Assembly: GCA_963729215.1 (NCBI GenBank)
Contig: CAVSND010000018.1
Coordinates: 30,767 to 94,766 of the forward strand
Direction of reading: 5' to 3'
Length of the DNA stretch: 64,000 nucleotides
DNA from: CAVQJU01 sp963729215
GTDB taxonomy: Bacteria > Acidobacteriota > Vicinamibacteria > Vicinamibacterales > CAVVIG01
Part shown: in pieces, positions 17,675 through 26,027 of the stretch
How positions within the stretch are numbered: position 1 is the stretch's first letter
Layout of the letters: each line of letters begins with the position of its first letter
Translations under genes and position numbers: made by a program
Notes under the pieces: model-generated
What the model was told of the DNA's origin: nothing
Seen by the model: the letters and a program-made list of their open reading frames with translations, nothing else
Database searches by the model: none

Positions 17675-19003
17675 ATGACGATTCAGGAGTTCGGCGCGAA
17701 GCTGCGCGCCGGAACGATCTCGTCGGAAGAAATGGTCGAACGCTGTCTCGCTCGGATCGCGGAGAGCAATCAGGCGACGAATGCCTTCATCCTGGTGATG
17801 ACGGAAGAAGCGCGGCAGCAGGCGCGCGAGGCCGACCGCGAACTCGCCGCGGGGCACGATCGAGGACCGCTCCACGGTGTCCCGCTTTCGATCAAGGACC
17901 TGATGGACGTCCGCGGAACCGAGACGACGGCGGCGTCGCGCGTCCGGTCGGGCGCCGTCGCGCGTGAGGACGCGCGATGCGTCGCTCACCTGCGGGCGGC
18001 CGGCGCGGTCTTCGTGGGCAAGACCAACCTCCACGAGTACGCCCTCGGCACGACGAGCGGCGATTCCGCATTCGGCGCCGTGCGCAATCCGCTGGATACG
18101 ACCAGGTCACCGGGCGGCTCGAGCGGCGGATCGGCCGTCAGCGTGGCCACCGGCATGGCACTCGCGACGGTTGGCACCGATACGGGCGGCTCGATCAGGA
18201 TTCCCGCCGCCTGCTGCGGCATCGTCGGCCTGAAGCCATCGATCGGCGAGGTCTCGACCGATGGTGTCATCCCGCTGTCTTCGACATTCGACCACGTCGG
18301 ACCACTCGCGACGTCGGTCTCCGATGCGTGGACGATGTTCCGTGCTCTGACGGGCGACCTGACGCCGCGACCGCTGCCCGGTGCGGCACCGTCAGCGATG
18401 AGGCTGGCCGTTCCGCGACCCTACTTCTGCGACATGCTGGATGATGATGTTCGCGCGCGGTTCGAAGAAGCGTTGAACGCGTTCCGGGGCGCTGGCATGC
18501 ACATCAGCGAGATCGCGCTCCCGCACACCGAGACGATCGCGAACGTCTACATCCACATTTCACTCAAGGAAGCGGCGGCGTTCCACGCGCCGACGCTGGA
18601 TACCGTGCCCGAGCGCTACACGCCGCCCGTCCGGCAACGGCTCGAAATGGGGCGCGGCATCCAGCAGGAAGACTACATGCTGGCGCTCGGCGGGCGCGAG
18701 CAGCTGCGGCGCGATGTGGATGCGGCGCTCGCGGGCTGCGATGCGCTTGTGCTGCCCACGCTGCCAATCCCCGCACCGAAGATCGGTGTCGAGATGGTCC
18801 AGGTCGGACCGGCCCAGCAGCCGCTGCGCAACATGATGCTCCGGCTCACCCAGCTCTTCAACATCACCGGGCACCCGGCGATCTCGATCCCCTGCGGCCT
18901 CACGCGAGAGGGAATGCCGTGCGGCCTTCAGCTCGTGGGTCCCCGTGCGCAAACCGGGAAGCTGGTGCAGATCGCACTCGCCTGTGAGGCTGTCCTCGCC
19001 TGA
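17675..19003 (+). CDS. Amidase-signature hydrolase (GatA-like)
   Basis: A 442-aa amidase-signature enzyme. The Ser-cisSer-Lys triad is visible: Lys in PLSIKDLMDVRG, cis-Ser in PGGSSGGSAVSVATG and nucleophile Ser in GTDTGGSIRIPAACCGIVGLKPS. It is GatA-like in length, but no gatB or gatC lies nearby, so it is more likely a free amidase than part of the tRNA amidotransferase. It is cotranscribed with the O-methyltransferase. Substrate unknown. Confidence 0.88.
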   Translation: MTIQEFGAKLRAGTISSEEMVERCLARIAESNQATNAFILVMTEEARQQAREADRELAAGHDRGPLHGVPLSIKDLMDVRGTETTAASRVRSGAVAREDARCVAHLRAAGAVFVGKTNLHEYALGTTSGDSAFGAVRNPLDTTRSPGGSSGGSAVSVATGMALATVGTDTGGSIRIPAACCGIVGLKPSIGEVSTDGVIPLSSTFDHVGPLATSVSDAWTMFRALTGDLTPRPLPGAAPSAMRLAVPRPYFCDMLDDDVRARFEEALNAFRGAGMHISEIALPHTETIANVYIHISLKEAAAFHAPTLDTVPERYTPPVRQRLEMGRGIQQEDYMLALGGREQLRRDVDAALAGCDALVLPTLPIPAPKIGVEMVQVGPAQQPLRNMMLRLTQLFNITGHPAISIPCGLTREGMPCGLQLVGPRAQTGKLVQIALACEAVLA

Positions 19004-19188
19004 TCCACGTCCCTGAGCCGCTTCGCGGCGTCGCCCTGGGCTTCGCCGGTCTACTGGCCGGTGCCGCGATCGGCCCAATGCTTGAGCCTGACTGCCACTG
19101 CGGCGACCAGGGTATGGCAGGTGGCTTCTACGGAGCAATGATCGGCGCACCACTCGGCGCACTGTTTGGAGTCTGGCTCGCGAGGTAA
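19000..19188 (+). CDS. Possible small two-helix glycine-zipper membrane protein
   Basis: An open frame ending at TAA 19188 encodes GVALGFAGLLAGAAIGPMLEPD, a loop with CHCGDQG, then GGFYGAMIGAPLGALFGVWLAR. These are two Gly/Ala-rich hydrophobic helices around a Cys-His-Cys loop. No ATG or GTG precedes the first helix; only a CTG overlapping the amidase stop would serve as start. It could be a real translationally coupled peptide or the tail of a lost gene. Confidence 0.3.
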   Translation: MIHVPEPLRGVALGFAGLLAGAAIGPMLEPDCHCGDQGMAGGFYGAMIGAPLGALFGVWLAR

Positions 19189-19226
19189 GGCAGACGGCAT
19201 CTACAATGGGGGCTGAGGAGCCGTCA

Positions 19227-19847
19227 TTGTCGATACACGTGCACGATCGAATGCCGCCGATTCCGAAAGACCAGTGGACCGACGAACAGCGCGAGGCGGC
19301 CGCGCGGTTTGCCGGGCTTCGCGGGCAGGAAGTGTTCGGCCCGTTCGCCATCATGCTGCGCAGCCCGGAAGTCATGCTCCGCGCGGGCGCGATGGGCGAC
19401 TACATGCGGTACCGAACTGTTCTGCCGCCGAGGCTGAACGAATTCATCATCCTCCTGACGGCACGGCACTGGACGCAGCAATTCGAGTGGTACGTTCACC
19501 AGCCGGCCGCGCTCAAAGCCGGGCTGAGCCCGGACATCGTGAACGCGATCGCCCACGGACGGCGGCCCAACGGGATGTCGGACGAGGAAAAGACGGTCCA
19601 CGACTTCACGCGGGAGCTGCTGCGCGGCCAGAACGTCAGCGATCCAACCTACGCCGCCGCCGTCGCTCGATTCGGTGAACAAGGCGTTGTCGAGATGGTC
19701 GGCGTCGCCGGGTACTACACGTTTCTCTCAATGATGATGAACATGGCCCGCACGGCCGTGCCCGCCGACAGGTACGGTCCCGGCGCTCGTTCCTCTGGAG
19801 TAGGAAACGTAGCGTCCGCCTTCAGGCGGACGTGGCCGGCCGGCTGA
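19227..19847 (+). CDS. Carboxymuconolactone decarboxylase/AhpD-like protein
   Basis: A protein of about 206 aa of the CMD family: HDRMPPIPKDQWTDEQREAAARF, then the core LPPRLNEFIILLTARHWTQQFEWYVHQPAALKAGLS (helical, with E and H but no CxxC pair). An AhpD-type redox role is therefore unlikely. I prefer TTG 19227, which follows GAGGAG, because ATG 19206 overlaps a TACAAT -10. The last 15 or so residues (SSGVGNVASAFRRTWPAG) are encoded by a palindromic repeat, so the ancestral C-terminus has been replaced or extended. Confidence 0.75.
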   Translation: MSIHVHDRMPPIPKDQWTDEQREAAARFAGLRGQEVFGPFAIMLRSPEVMLRAGAMGDYMRYRTVLPPRLNEFIILLTARHWTQQFEWYVHQPAALKAGLSPDIVNAIAHGRRPNGMSDEEKTVHDFTRELLRGQNVSDPTYAAAVARFGEQGVVEMVGVAGYYTFLSMMMNMARTAVPADRYGPGARSSGVGNVASAFRRTWPAG

Positions 19848-19860
19848 AGCCGGCCGCTAC
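19809..19860. repeat. Composite palindromic (REP/MITE-like) element
   Basis: The outer arms GTAGCG and CGCTAC enclose two hairpins. The first is CGTCCGCCT/AGGCGGACG (19813-19832) and the second GGCCGGCT/AGCCGGCC (19838-19855). The 52-bp cruciform-like unit lies between two converging genes and overlaps the 3' end of the upstream one. Such units are usually dispersed in many copies; only one copy is in this window. Confidence 0.7.
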
Positions 19861-19872
19861 TTCAGGCCTGCA

Positions 19873-20877
19873 CTACGAGGACGCGAGCAGGTGCTTCGCG
19901 ATCGACATGTAATGTTCCACCGCCGCGTGCAGCTCCGTGATGGATATGAACTCCTCCGCGGTGTGCGCGACGTGCACGGAGCCGGGACCGAACAGCAGCG
20001 GCTGGCCCCACGCACCGAGGAACGGGATATCGGTCGTGTAGGGAAACACGGCGGTCTCGAAGCCGGGGACCGTTTTCATTCTGACCGGCGGGACTTCGAG
20101 CACATGTTCGATCGACACGCGCGACTCGAGCGGCGCGATCGCCTTTCGAATGTCCGCCCCGGCGCCGACTGTCCGGAACATCACTTCCGCCTCCGCCGAC
20201 GGCGGGACCACGTTGGGCGCGACGCCGCCGCTGATCAACCCGATCGTGTAATGGGTTCGGCCGAGCACGCCATCCTCCGGCAGGCGTATCGCGCGCAATG
20301 CAACGAGCGCGTCGAGCAGCTTGTCGATGGCGGACACGCCGAGCTCCGGAAACGAGGAATGAGCCGCGCGGCCCGCGGCGTGCAGCTTCACCCTGAGGAT
20401 GCCGCGCGTCGCGGCGCCAAGGCGGCTCTCGGTCGGCTCGCCGTTGACCAGGAACCGTGCGCCGCGAGCCACGGTGTTGGCCAGCTTCGCGCCATCGCTG
20501 CCGCGCTCCTCGCCCACGACGAACACGAGTCCGACGCGCGTCTCGCCTTCGCGTTTGAGCCGATCAGCCGCCGCAACCTGCGCGGCCAGGATGCCTTTCG
20601 CGTCGCACGCGCCGCGGCCATAGAGGCGATCGCCGTCCAGCCGGCTTGCAAAGAACGGCGGGACGCAGTCAAAGTGCGTGGACAGGACGACAGCGGGCGC
20701 CGCCGCCTTCGGACCGGCCGTCGCGATGACGTTGCCGCGCTCGCCGTCGACCGGTTGTTCGGTGACCTCGAAGCCCAGCTCGCGCAGATGCTGCGCGAGC
20801 CAGCGGCCGGCCTGGCCCTCGCGGCCGGTTGTCGAATCGATGTCGATGAGGCCGCGTGCGAACGCTACCGGATCCAC
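19873..20877 (-). CDS. dapE: M20 peptidase, probable succinyl-diaminopimelate desuccinylase
   Basis: A 334-aa M20 metallopeptidase. Metal-site motifs are VVLSTHFDCVPPF (His, Asp), GRGACDAKGILAAQ (Asp) and VVGEERGSDGA (catalytic Glu pair); VNGEPTES and AAHSSFPELGVSAID follow (dimerisation domain). M20 members include ArgE, DapE and acetyl-lysine deacetylases. Its position directly after dapD, with the GTG start overlapping the dapD stop by 13 bp, makes N-succinyl-L,L-diaminopimelate the likely substrate. The catalytic class is firm; the substrate rests on context. Confidence 0.85.
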   Translation of the reverse strand: MDPVAFARGLIDIDSTTGREGQAGRWLAQHLRELGFEVTEQPVDGERGNVIATAGPKAAAPAVVLSTHFDCVPPFFASRLDGDRLYGRGACDAKGILAAQVAAADRLKREGETRVGLVFVVGEERGSDGAKLANTVARGARFLVNGEPTESRLGAATRGILRVKLHAAGRAAHSSFPELGVSAIDKLLDALVALRAIRLPEDGVLGRTHYTIGLISGGVAPNVVPPSAEAEVMFRTVGAGADIRKAIAPLESRVSIEHVLEVPPVRMKTVPGFETAVFPYTTDIPFLGAWGQPLLFGPGSVHVAHTAEEFISITELHAAVEHYMSIAKHLLASS

Positions 20878-21707
20878 GCTTCGAGCTCCGTGCGCGTGTC
20901 GGTCCGCGAATCGCGGTACTTGACGATGACCGGCGTCGCGAGCGACAGGCTCCACTCGGGCCCCTTGCCGGCAGTCACGGCGCGCGCGCCTGGCACGACG
21001 ACCGCGCCCTCCGGCACGACGAGCGGCCGGTCGGCCGAAGGCCGGATGATCTCTCCCTTCACCAGGTCGTACAGCGGCGTCGATCCGGTCAACACGGTTC
21101 CGGCGGCAATCACGGCCCGCGCCTTGACGATGACGCCCTCGTACAAGCCGGTGTTGCCGCCGACGAGGGCCTCGTCTTCGACGATCACGGGGATCGCACC
21201 GACCGGTTCGATGACGCCGCCAATCTGCGCCGCCGCGCTGACGTGGACGCGTGCGCCGACCTGGGCGCAGGACCCGACGAGGGCGTGCGAATCGATAAGC
21301 GAGCCTTCACCCACGTACGCGCCGATGTTCACGTACATCGGCGGGATGCAGATCACACCCGGCCCGATGTAGGCCCCGTCGCGGACGGACGATCCGCCGG
21401 GCACGATTCGCACGCCGTTCGCGGCGGTGAACTTCTTCATGGGCAGGGTGTCCTTGTCGAAGAACGACCATCGCCCGTGATCCATCGACGCATCGACGAT
21501 GTCGCCGAACCTGAACCCAAGCAGGATCCCCTGCTTCACCCACGCGTTCACACGCCATCCGGCCGGCGATGCCGGATCGGGTTCGGCGGCGCGCACTTCG
21601 CCGCTGGACATCGCCTGGCGGAGGCGCGCGAACATGGCGCGGGCCGCCTCGCGGTCGGCTGACGCGCCGGCCGCGACGAGATCGGACACGTCGCTCTGGA
21701 GGCTCAT
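20865..21707 (-). CDS. dapD: Tetrahydrodipicolinate N-succinyltransferase
   Basis: Transfers succinyl from succinyl-CoA to tetrahydrodipicolinate in the lysine pathway. The 280-aa protein has an N-terminal helical domain with WRVNAWVKQGILLGFR. A left-handed beta-helix of hexapeptide repeats follows (GAYIGPGVICIPPMYVNIGAYVGEGSLIDSHALVGSCAQVG), then IPVIVEDEALVGGNTGLYEGV and the C-terminal GKGPEWSLSLATPVIVKYRD. Motifs and length match DapD. The start overlaps the dapA stop (ATGA). Its presence shows that the succinylase branch is used. Confidence 0.94.
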   Translation of the reverse strand: MSLQSDVSDLVAAGASADREAARAMFARLRQAMSSGEVRAAEPDPASPAGWRVNAWVKQGILLGFRFGDIVDASMDHGRWSFFDKDTLPMKKFTAANGVRIVPGGSSVRDGAYIGPGVICIPPMYVNIGAYVGEGSLIDSHALVGSCAQVGARVHVSAAAQIGGVIEPVGAIPVIVEDEALVGGNTGLYEGVIVKARAVIAAGTVLTGSTPLYDLVKGEIIRPSADRPLVVPEGAVVVPGARAVTAGKGPEWSLSLATPVIVKYRDSRTDTRTELEAWIR

Positions 21708-22606
21708 GCGTAGGCGGGATCGCCGAACAGCTTGAGATCGTTCAGCACGGCCAGGATCTTTTCCCGCGACTCGGGCCGGGGTGACGTCACGGGCAGGCGG
21801 TAGACCTCCTCGAGCAGGCCCATGGCGGCCATCGCCGCTTTCACCGGAACGGGATTCGACTCGACGAAGTTGATCTGCATCAACGGCATGATGCGCGCAT
21901 GAATGGTCCTGGCGGCGGCGAAGTCGTTCTGCTCGACCGCAGCCACCATCTGCGCCATCTCCTTGGGAATTTCATTCGACACGACCGAGATGACCCCGCG
22001 TCCGCCAATCGCCATGATGGGGAGCGTCAGCGCATCGTCTCCGGAAAGGACCAGGAAGTCCGAAGGCACGGCCTTGCAGATTTCGCACACCTGCGTGACG
22101 TTGCCGGACGCTTCCTTGACGCCGACGACGTTCGGAATTGCCGCCAGGCGGACGAGCGTGTTGACGTCGATGTTGACGCCGGTGCGGCCCGGGACGTTGT
22201 AGACGATGATCGGCAGCGGCGTGCTGTCGGCGATCGCCCGGTAGTGCTGCACGAGGCCGTCGGGCGTCGGCTTGTTGTAGTAGGGCGTCACCGACAGCAG
22301 GCCGGACGCTCCGGCCTTGCGCATTTCGTCGGCGAGATGCACCACTTCCCTGGTGTTGTAGCCGCCGGCGCCGGCGAGAATCGGCACCTGGCCGTTCGCT
22401 TCGTCCACGAGGATCTCGACAATGCGAGTGCGCTCCTCGAGCGTCAGCGTGGGATTTTCGCCGGTCGTTCCGTTCGGGACCAGAAAGTGGATGCCGGCAT
22501 CAATCTGCCGCCTGCCGAGGCGCCGGACGCTTTTCTCGTCGAGATCGCCGTTCCTGGTAAACGGCGTGACGAGTGCGGTACCGACGCCCGTAAATGGTGT
22601 CCTCAT
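21704..22606 (-). CDS. dapA: 4-hydroxy-tetrahydrodipicolinate synthase
   Basis: Condenses pyruvate with aspartate semialdehyde, the committed step to lysine/diaminopimelate. The 300-aa TIM barrel has ALVTPF at the start, PNGTTGE (Thr-Thr of the active site), Tyr136 in VYNVPGRTG and the Schiff-base Lys164 in VGVKEASGN. GDDALTLPIMAIGGRGVISV follows. All catalytic residues are present. It lies 22 bp after dapB. Confidence 0.96.
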   Translation of the reverse strand: MRTPFTGVGTALVTPFTRNGDLDEKSVRRLGRRQIDAGIHFLVPNGTTGENPTLTLEERTRIVEILVDEANGQVPILAGAGGYNTREVVHLADEMRKAGASGLLSVTPYYNKPTPDGLVQHYRAIADSTPLPIIVYNVPGRTGVNIDVNTLVRLAAIPNVVGVKEASGNVTQVCEICKAVPSDFLVLSGDDALTLPIMAIGGRGVISVVSNEIPKEMAQMVAAVEQNDFAAARTIHARIMPLMQINFVESNPVPVKAAMAAMGLLEEVYRLPVTSPRPESREKILAVLNDLKLFGDPAYA

Positions 22607-22628
22607 GATGTTGTCCCTTCCGCCTGCC

Positions 22629-23324
22629 CTACCGGGAAAGCCCCAGCACGTCGTGCATGGTGAACCAGCCGCGTTTGCCGCGCACCCATGTCGCCGCGAT
22701 CAGCGCGCCACGGGCGAACGCCGTACGATCGCGCGCCGTGTGGGTCAGCGTGATCGTTTCCGCCGGGCCGTCGAACCCGATCGTGTGCGTGCCGGGGATG
22801 AACCCGGCGCGCGTGGACGACACATCGATCGGACGCGGAAATCCTGCCGCCTCCATCGCGCGCTTGAGCGCCAGCGCGGTGCCCGACGGCGCGTCCTTCT
22901 TCGTGACGTGATGCGCCTCGTGGAGCCACGCTCCGTAGTCGCGCTGAGTCCCCACGAGCTCGGCCGCTCGCGCCACGAGTGCTTCGAACATCAGCACGCC
23001 AGCTGAAAAATTCGGGGCCGCCACGATGCCGGCGTCCGCGCCGGCCAGCGCGGTCCGAATCTCGGGTTCGTCCTTCTGCCAGCCGGTCGTGCCGATCACC
23101 ACGCTGATCCCCCGTCGCACCAGCGCGGGCACGTTCCTGATCACCGAGTCCGGCGTGGAGAAGTCTATCGCGACATCAACGTTCCGCCACCGGTCGGCGT
23201 CCGGCCCGTCCTGGCCCGTCGCGAGCTGTGGATCGATGACGCCGGCCACGGAGCATCCATATTCGCCGGCCAGCCCCTCGACCATCCGGCCCATCTTCCC
23301 GTACCCGACTAGCAGCAGCTGCAT
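22629..23324 (-). CDS. dapB: 4-hydroxy-tetrahydrodipicolinate reductase
   Basis: NAD(P)H-dependent reductase after DapA. The 231-aa protein has the dinucleotide fold LLLVGYGKMGRMVE and VDVAIDFSTPD, GTTGW, and the substrate/catalytic motif HEAHHVTKKDAPSGTAL. It is slightly shorter than E. coli DapB (about 270 aa), like other short forms. It is separated from lysC by 126 bp that hold a dispersed inverted repeat. Confidence 0.94.
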   Translation of the reverse strand: MQLLLVGYGKMGRMVEGLAGEYGCSVAGVIDPQLATGQDGPDADRWRNVDVAIDFSTPDSVIRNVPALVRRGISVVIGTTGWQKDEPEIRTALAGADAGIVAAPNFSAGVLMFEALVARAAELVGTQRDYGAWLHEAHHVTKKDAPSGTALALKRAMEAAGFPRPIDVSSTRAGFIPGTHTIGFDGPAETITLTHTARDRTAFARGALIAATWVRGKRGWFTMHDVLGLSR

Positions 23325-23344
23325 TTATCCTAATCCGAAAGCTC

Positions 23345-23422
23345 ATCATCACGAAGCCACAAAGGACACGAAGAGGTCTTACGCGATGAAAGACATCGTG
23401 ATCTTCGTGCTCTTCGTGATGA
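23345..23422. repeat. ACGAAG-type imperfect inverted repeat, copy 2
   Basis: It begins CATCATCACGAAGCCACAAAG and closes with ATCTTCGTGCTCTTCGTGATG, the same design as 10262-10330. Here it sits inside an operon, between lysC and dapB, where a stable hairpin could cause processing or polarity. Confidence 0.7.
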
Positions 23423-23450
23423 AAGGTTTTCCACATGAACACCAGGCGCC

Positions 23451-24830
23451 TCAAAAAAATGCGTCGTGCAGGCGCGTCATCGCTTCGGTCACATCGGCGT
23501 CGCGGATCACGAACGTAATATTCCTCCGGGCCGCCGCCTGCGACACGAGCCTGAGCGGGACGTGCCCGAGCGCCACGATCGCCTTGCCGAACAGCGCCGG
23601 CTCCTCGAGCAGACGCTCGCCGACGACCGAGACGATCGCCATCTTTGGCTCGCATGCGACTTCCGAAAATGCCCGGAGGTTCTCCACGATCTCGTCCAGC
23701 CGCCTTACATCGTCCACGGTCACCGAAACGCTGACCTCGGATGTCGTGACCACGTCGACAGCGGTCTTGAAGCGCTCGAACACCTCGAACAGGCGCCGCA
23801 GGAACCCATGCGCCATGAGCATCCTGGACGAGGTGATGTCGATGACCGTGACGTCGCGCTTGCAGGCCAGCGCCGCCAGCGCTCCGCCCGGCCGCCCCTC
23901 CGCCGTGATGAGCGTACCCGGATTCTCGGGCCGCCGCGAGTTAAGAATGCGCACCGGAATGTTTTTGGATACGGCCGGGAGAATCGTGCTGGGGTGGAGG
24001 ACTTTGGCGCCAAAATACGCGAGCTCAGAGGCTTCCGCGAACGAGAGTCGCGGCACGAGGCGTGGCGCCGGGACCACCCGGGGGTCGGCGGTGAGCATGC
24101 CGTCCACATCCGTCCAGATCTGGATCTCGCCCGAGTCGATGCACGCCCCGAAAATCGACGCCGAGTAGTCCGAGCCGCCCCGCCCGAGCGTCGTGGTCAC
24201 GCCCGCGGCTGTCGCGCCGATGAAGCCCCCGAGCACCGGAATCTCCCCGCGCGCCGTCGCCGGCACGACTCGCTCGCGCATCCGCGTGCACGTGGCGTCC
24301 ATGTCGGGCAAGGCCATCATGTGCTCGGCATCGGTGACGAGCACCGACCGCGCGTCGATCCACACGGCTGGCAGCCCCTGCTCAGCGAAGGCGGCCGCGA
24401 CGATCTGACTGCTCGCCAGCTCGCCCATCGCGACGATCAAGTCGTGGTCGGCCGGGGCAACCCTCTTCACGTTTGCCAGCGCCACCACGCGTCCTCCCAG
24501 CTCCGCGAACTGCGTCTGCAGCGCCTTGACGAGATCCTCCGCGCGCCCGCCACTCGTGAGCGTCCGGGCAATCGCGCAGTGCCGCTCGAGCAGTTCGACC
24601 AGCAACGCCGCTGCAGCCTTTCCGTCGCCCTTGCGCGCGAACTCCGCTGTGCGAATCAACCCGTCGGTCACTTTCGAGAGGGCCGAGACAACAACAACGG
24701 GCGGGGCCGCGTGACCCTGGGATTCCCGCTGTCCCCGCACGATATTCACGACACGGGTCATGGCCTCGGCGTCGGCGACCGAAGTGCCGCCGAATTTCAT
24801 GACCACGCCGGCCGGGCTGGCTGGGCTCAC
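23451..24830 (-). CDS. lysC: Aspartate kinase with two ACT domains
   Basis: Phosphorylates aspartate, the entry step to lysine, threonine and methionine. The sequence starts VVMKFGGTSVADAEAM (KFGGTS motif) and contains the kinase signatures LGRGGSDYSASIFG and WTDVDGMLTADPR. Two ACT regulatory domains follow: VTVIDITSSRM with FEVFERFKTAVDVVTTSEVSVSVTV, and MAIVSVVGERLLEEP to the C-terminus. At 459 aa it has the monofunctional E. coli LysC-like architecture, so lysine feedback is expected. The GTG at 24830 overlaps the asd stop (GTGA); an ATG at 24800 is an alternative. Confidence 0.95.
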   Translation of the reverse strand: MSPASPAGVVMKFGGTSVADAEAMTRVVNIVRGQRESQGHAAPPVVVVSALSKVTDGLIRTAEFARKGDGKAAAALLVELLERHCAIARTLTSGGRAEDLVKALQTQFAELGGRVVALANVKRVAPADHDLIVAMGELASSQIVAAAFAEQGLPAVWIDARSVLVTDAEHMMALPDMDATCTRMRERVVPATARGEIPVLGGFIGATAAGVTTTLGRGGSDYSASIFGACIDSGEIQIWTDVDGMLTADPRVVPAPRLVPRLSFAEASELAYFGAKVLHPSTILPAVSKNIPVRILNSRRPENPGTLITAEGRPGGALAALACKRDVTVIDITSSRMLMAHGFLRRLFEVFERFKTAVDVVTTSEVSVSVTVDDVRRLDEIVENLRAFSEVACEPKMAIVSVVGERLLEEPALFGKAIVALGHVPLRLVSQAAARRNITFVIRDADVTEAMTRLHDAFF

Positions 24831-25870
24831 AGCATGCCCTCGCGATGCATCAGCTCGGCGTTGAGAATCGCGACGCCCGCGGCGCCACGAATGGTGTTGT
24901 GACCGAGCGCGATGAACTTGTAGTCGAGCACCGGGCACGGCCGCAGGCGGCCGACGCTGACGGTCATGCCGCGTCCACGATCGACATCGAGCGACGGCTG
25001 CGGGCGGTTGCGCTCGTTCAGGTAGACAACCGGCTGCGGCGGCGCCGAGGGAAGGCCCAGTTCCTGAGGGCGGCCGCGAAATCCGTTGAACGCCGCAACG
25101 ATGGCGTCGTGCGTCGCCGGCTGATCGAGCTTCACCGAGATCGACTCGGTGTGGCCGTTGTGGACAGGCACTCGCGTCGTGGACGCGCTGACGACCACCG
25201 GGTGCGGGTCGACCCGGCCGCCGCTCAGGCAGCCCAGAATCTTCTGCGTCTCGGTCTGGATCTTCTCTTCCTCGCCGTCGATGAACGGGATGACGTTGCC
25301 GAGAATGTCCCAGGACGCCACGCCCGGATACCCGGCGCCCGAAATGGCCTGGAGCGTCGTGATCATGGCGGTCTTCAGTCCGAACTGGCGCAGCGGCGCG
25401 AGCGCCATCGACAGAACGACGGTCGAACAGTTCGGGTTCGTGACAATCCGGCCCTTCCATCCACGCGCGGCGGCTTGTCCCTCGAGCAGCTTGAGGTGAT
25501 CCGCGTTGACTTCGGGAATGACGAGCGGAACGTTGGCGTCCATCCTGTAGTTCTTCGAATTGCTCACGATGAAGTGCCCGGCGGCGGCGAAGGCGCCCTC
25601 GATCTCTCCAGCCACTCCCGAGTCGAGGCCCGAGAACACGAGTTTCGGCGCGCGGCCCGGCGCCGCGTGCTCGACGGTCAGCCCGGACACGTCCTCCGGC
25701 GCCGGCGTCGGAAGCCGCCATGCGGCCGCGTCGCGGTAGGCCTTCCCCTCCGACCGCTGGCTGGCGCCGAGCCACGCCACCTTGAACCACGGGTGGTTCG
25801 CGAGCAGCGCGATGAATTGCTGGCCGACCATTCCGGTCGCGCCGAGGATGCCGACTTCAATCTGAGCCAT
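24827..25870 (-). CDS. asd: Aspartate-semialdehyde dehydrogenase, archaeal/fungal type
   Basis: Reduces aspartyl phosphate to the semialdehyde. The 347-aa protein has GILGATGMVGQQFI (NADP fold) and the catalytic Cys148 in TNPNCST, with GAGYPGV and RVPVHNGHTESISV. It ends GHNTIRGAAGVAILNAELM. The motif spacing matches the archaeal/yeast class rather than the E. coli class. It is the first structural gene of the lysine operon, 96 bp after the attenuator terminator, with AAGGA upstream of the ATG. Confidence 0.95.
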   Translation of the reverse strand: MAQIEVGILGATGMVGQQFIALLANHPWFKVAWLGASQRSEGKAYRDAAAWRLPTPAPEDVSGLTVEHAAPGRAPKLVFSGLDSGVAGEIEGAFAAAGHFIVSNSKNYRMDANVPLVIPEVNADHLKLLEGQAAARGWKGRIVTNPNCSTVVLSMALAPLRQFGLKTAMITTLQAISGAGYPGVASWDILGNVIPFIDGEEEKIQTETQKILGCLSGGRVDPHPVVVSASTTRVPVHNGHTESISVKLDQPATHDAIVAAFNGFRGRPQELGLPSAPPQPVVYLNERNRPQPSLDVDRGRGMTVSVGRLRPCPVLDYKFIALGHNTIRGAAGVAILNAELMHREGML

Positions 25871-25965
25871 GACTGATGCGTCCTTTTTTCCTTTTTGTCC
25901 GTCTTCGCGGACGGCCGTCTGTGTGACTTGGTTCCGATCCTTCGTGACTTCGTCTTTCGCAATCC

Positions 25966-25994
25966 AAAAAAAAAGCCGACGCTGTGGCGTCGGC
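25966..25994 (-). terminator. Intrinsic terminator in the asd leader (attenuator)
   Basis: Read on the minus strand, GCCGACGC-CACA-GCGTCGGC forms a perfect 8-bp stem (25975-25994), followed directly by nine T residues (25974-25966). It lies between the leader peptide and asd, so termination here would prevent expression of the whole lysine operon. Its 5' arm can alternatively pair with bases 26046-26055. Confidence 0.9.
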
Positions 25995-26027
25995 GGAAAA
26001 CAGGCTCGTGGACTTAACGCAGTGCGG

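Noticed and set aside
17675..19003. gatA, the tRNA amidotransferase A subunit
   Set aside because: The active-site motifs fit, but gatB and gatC are absent and the neighbour is an O-methyltransferase, so I kept the general amidase call.
23466..25876. Long rightward frames opposite lysC and asd
   Set aside because: Arg/His-rich composition and no family motifs; they mirror the GC-rich third positions of the real genes.
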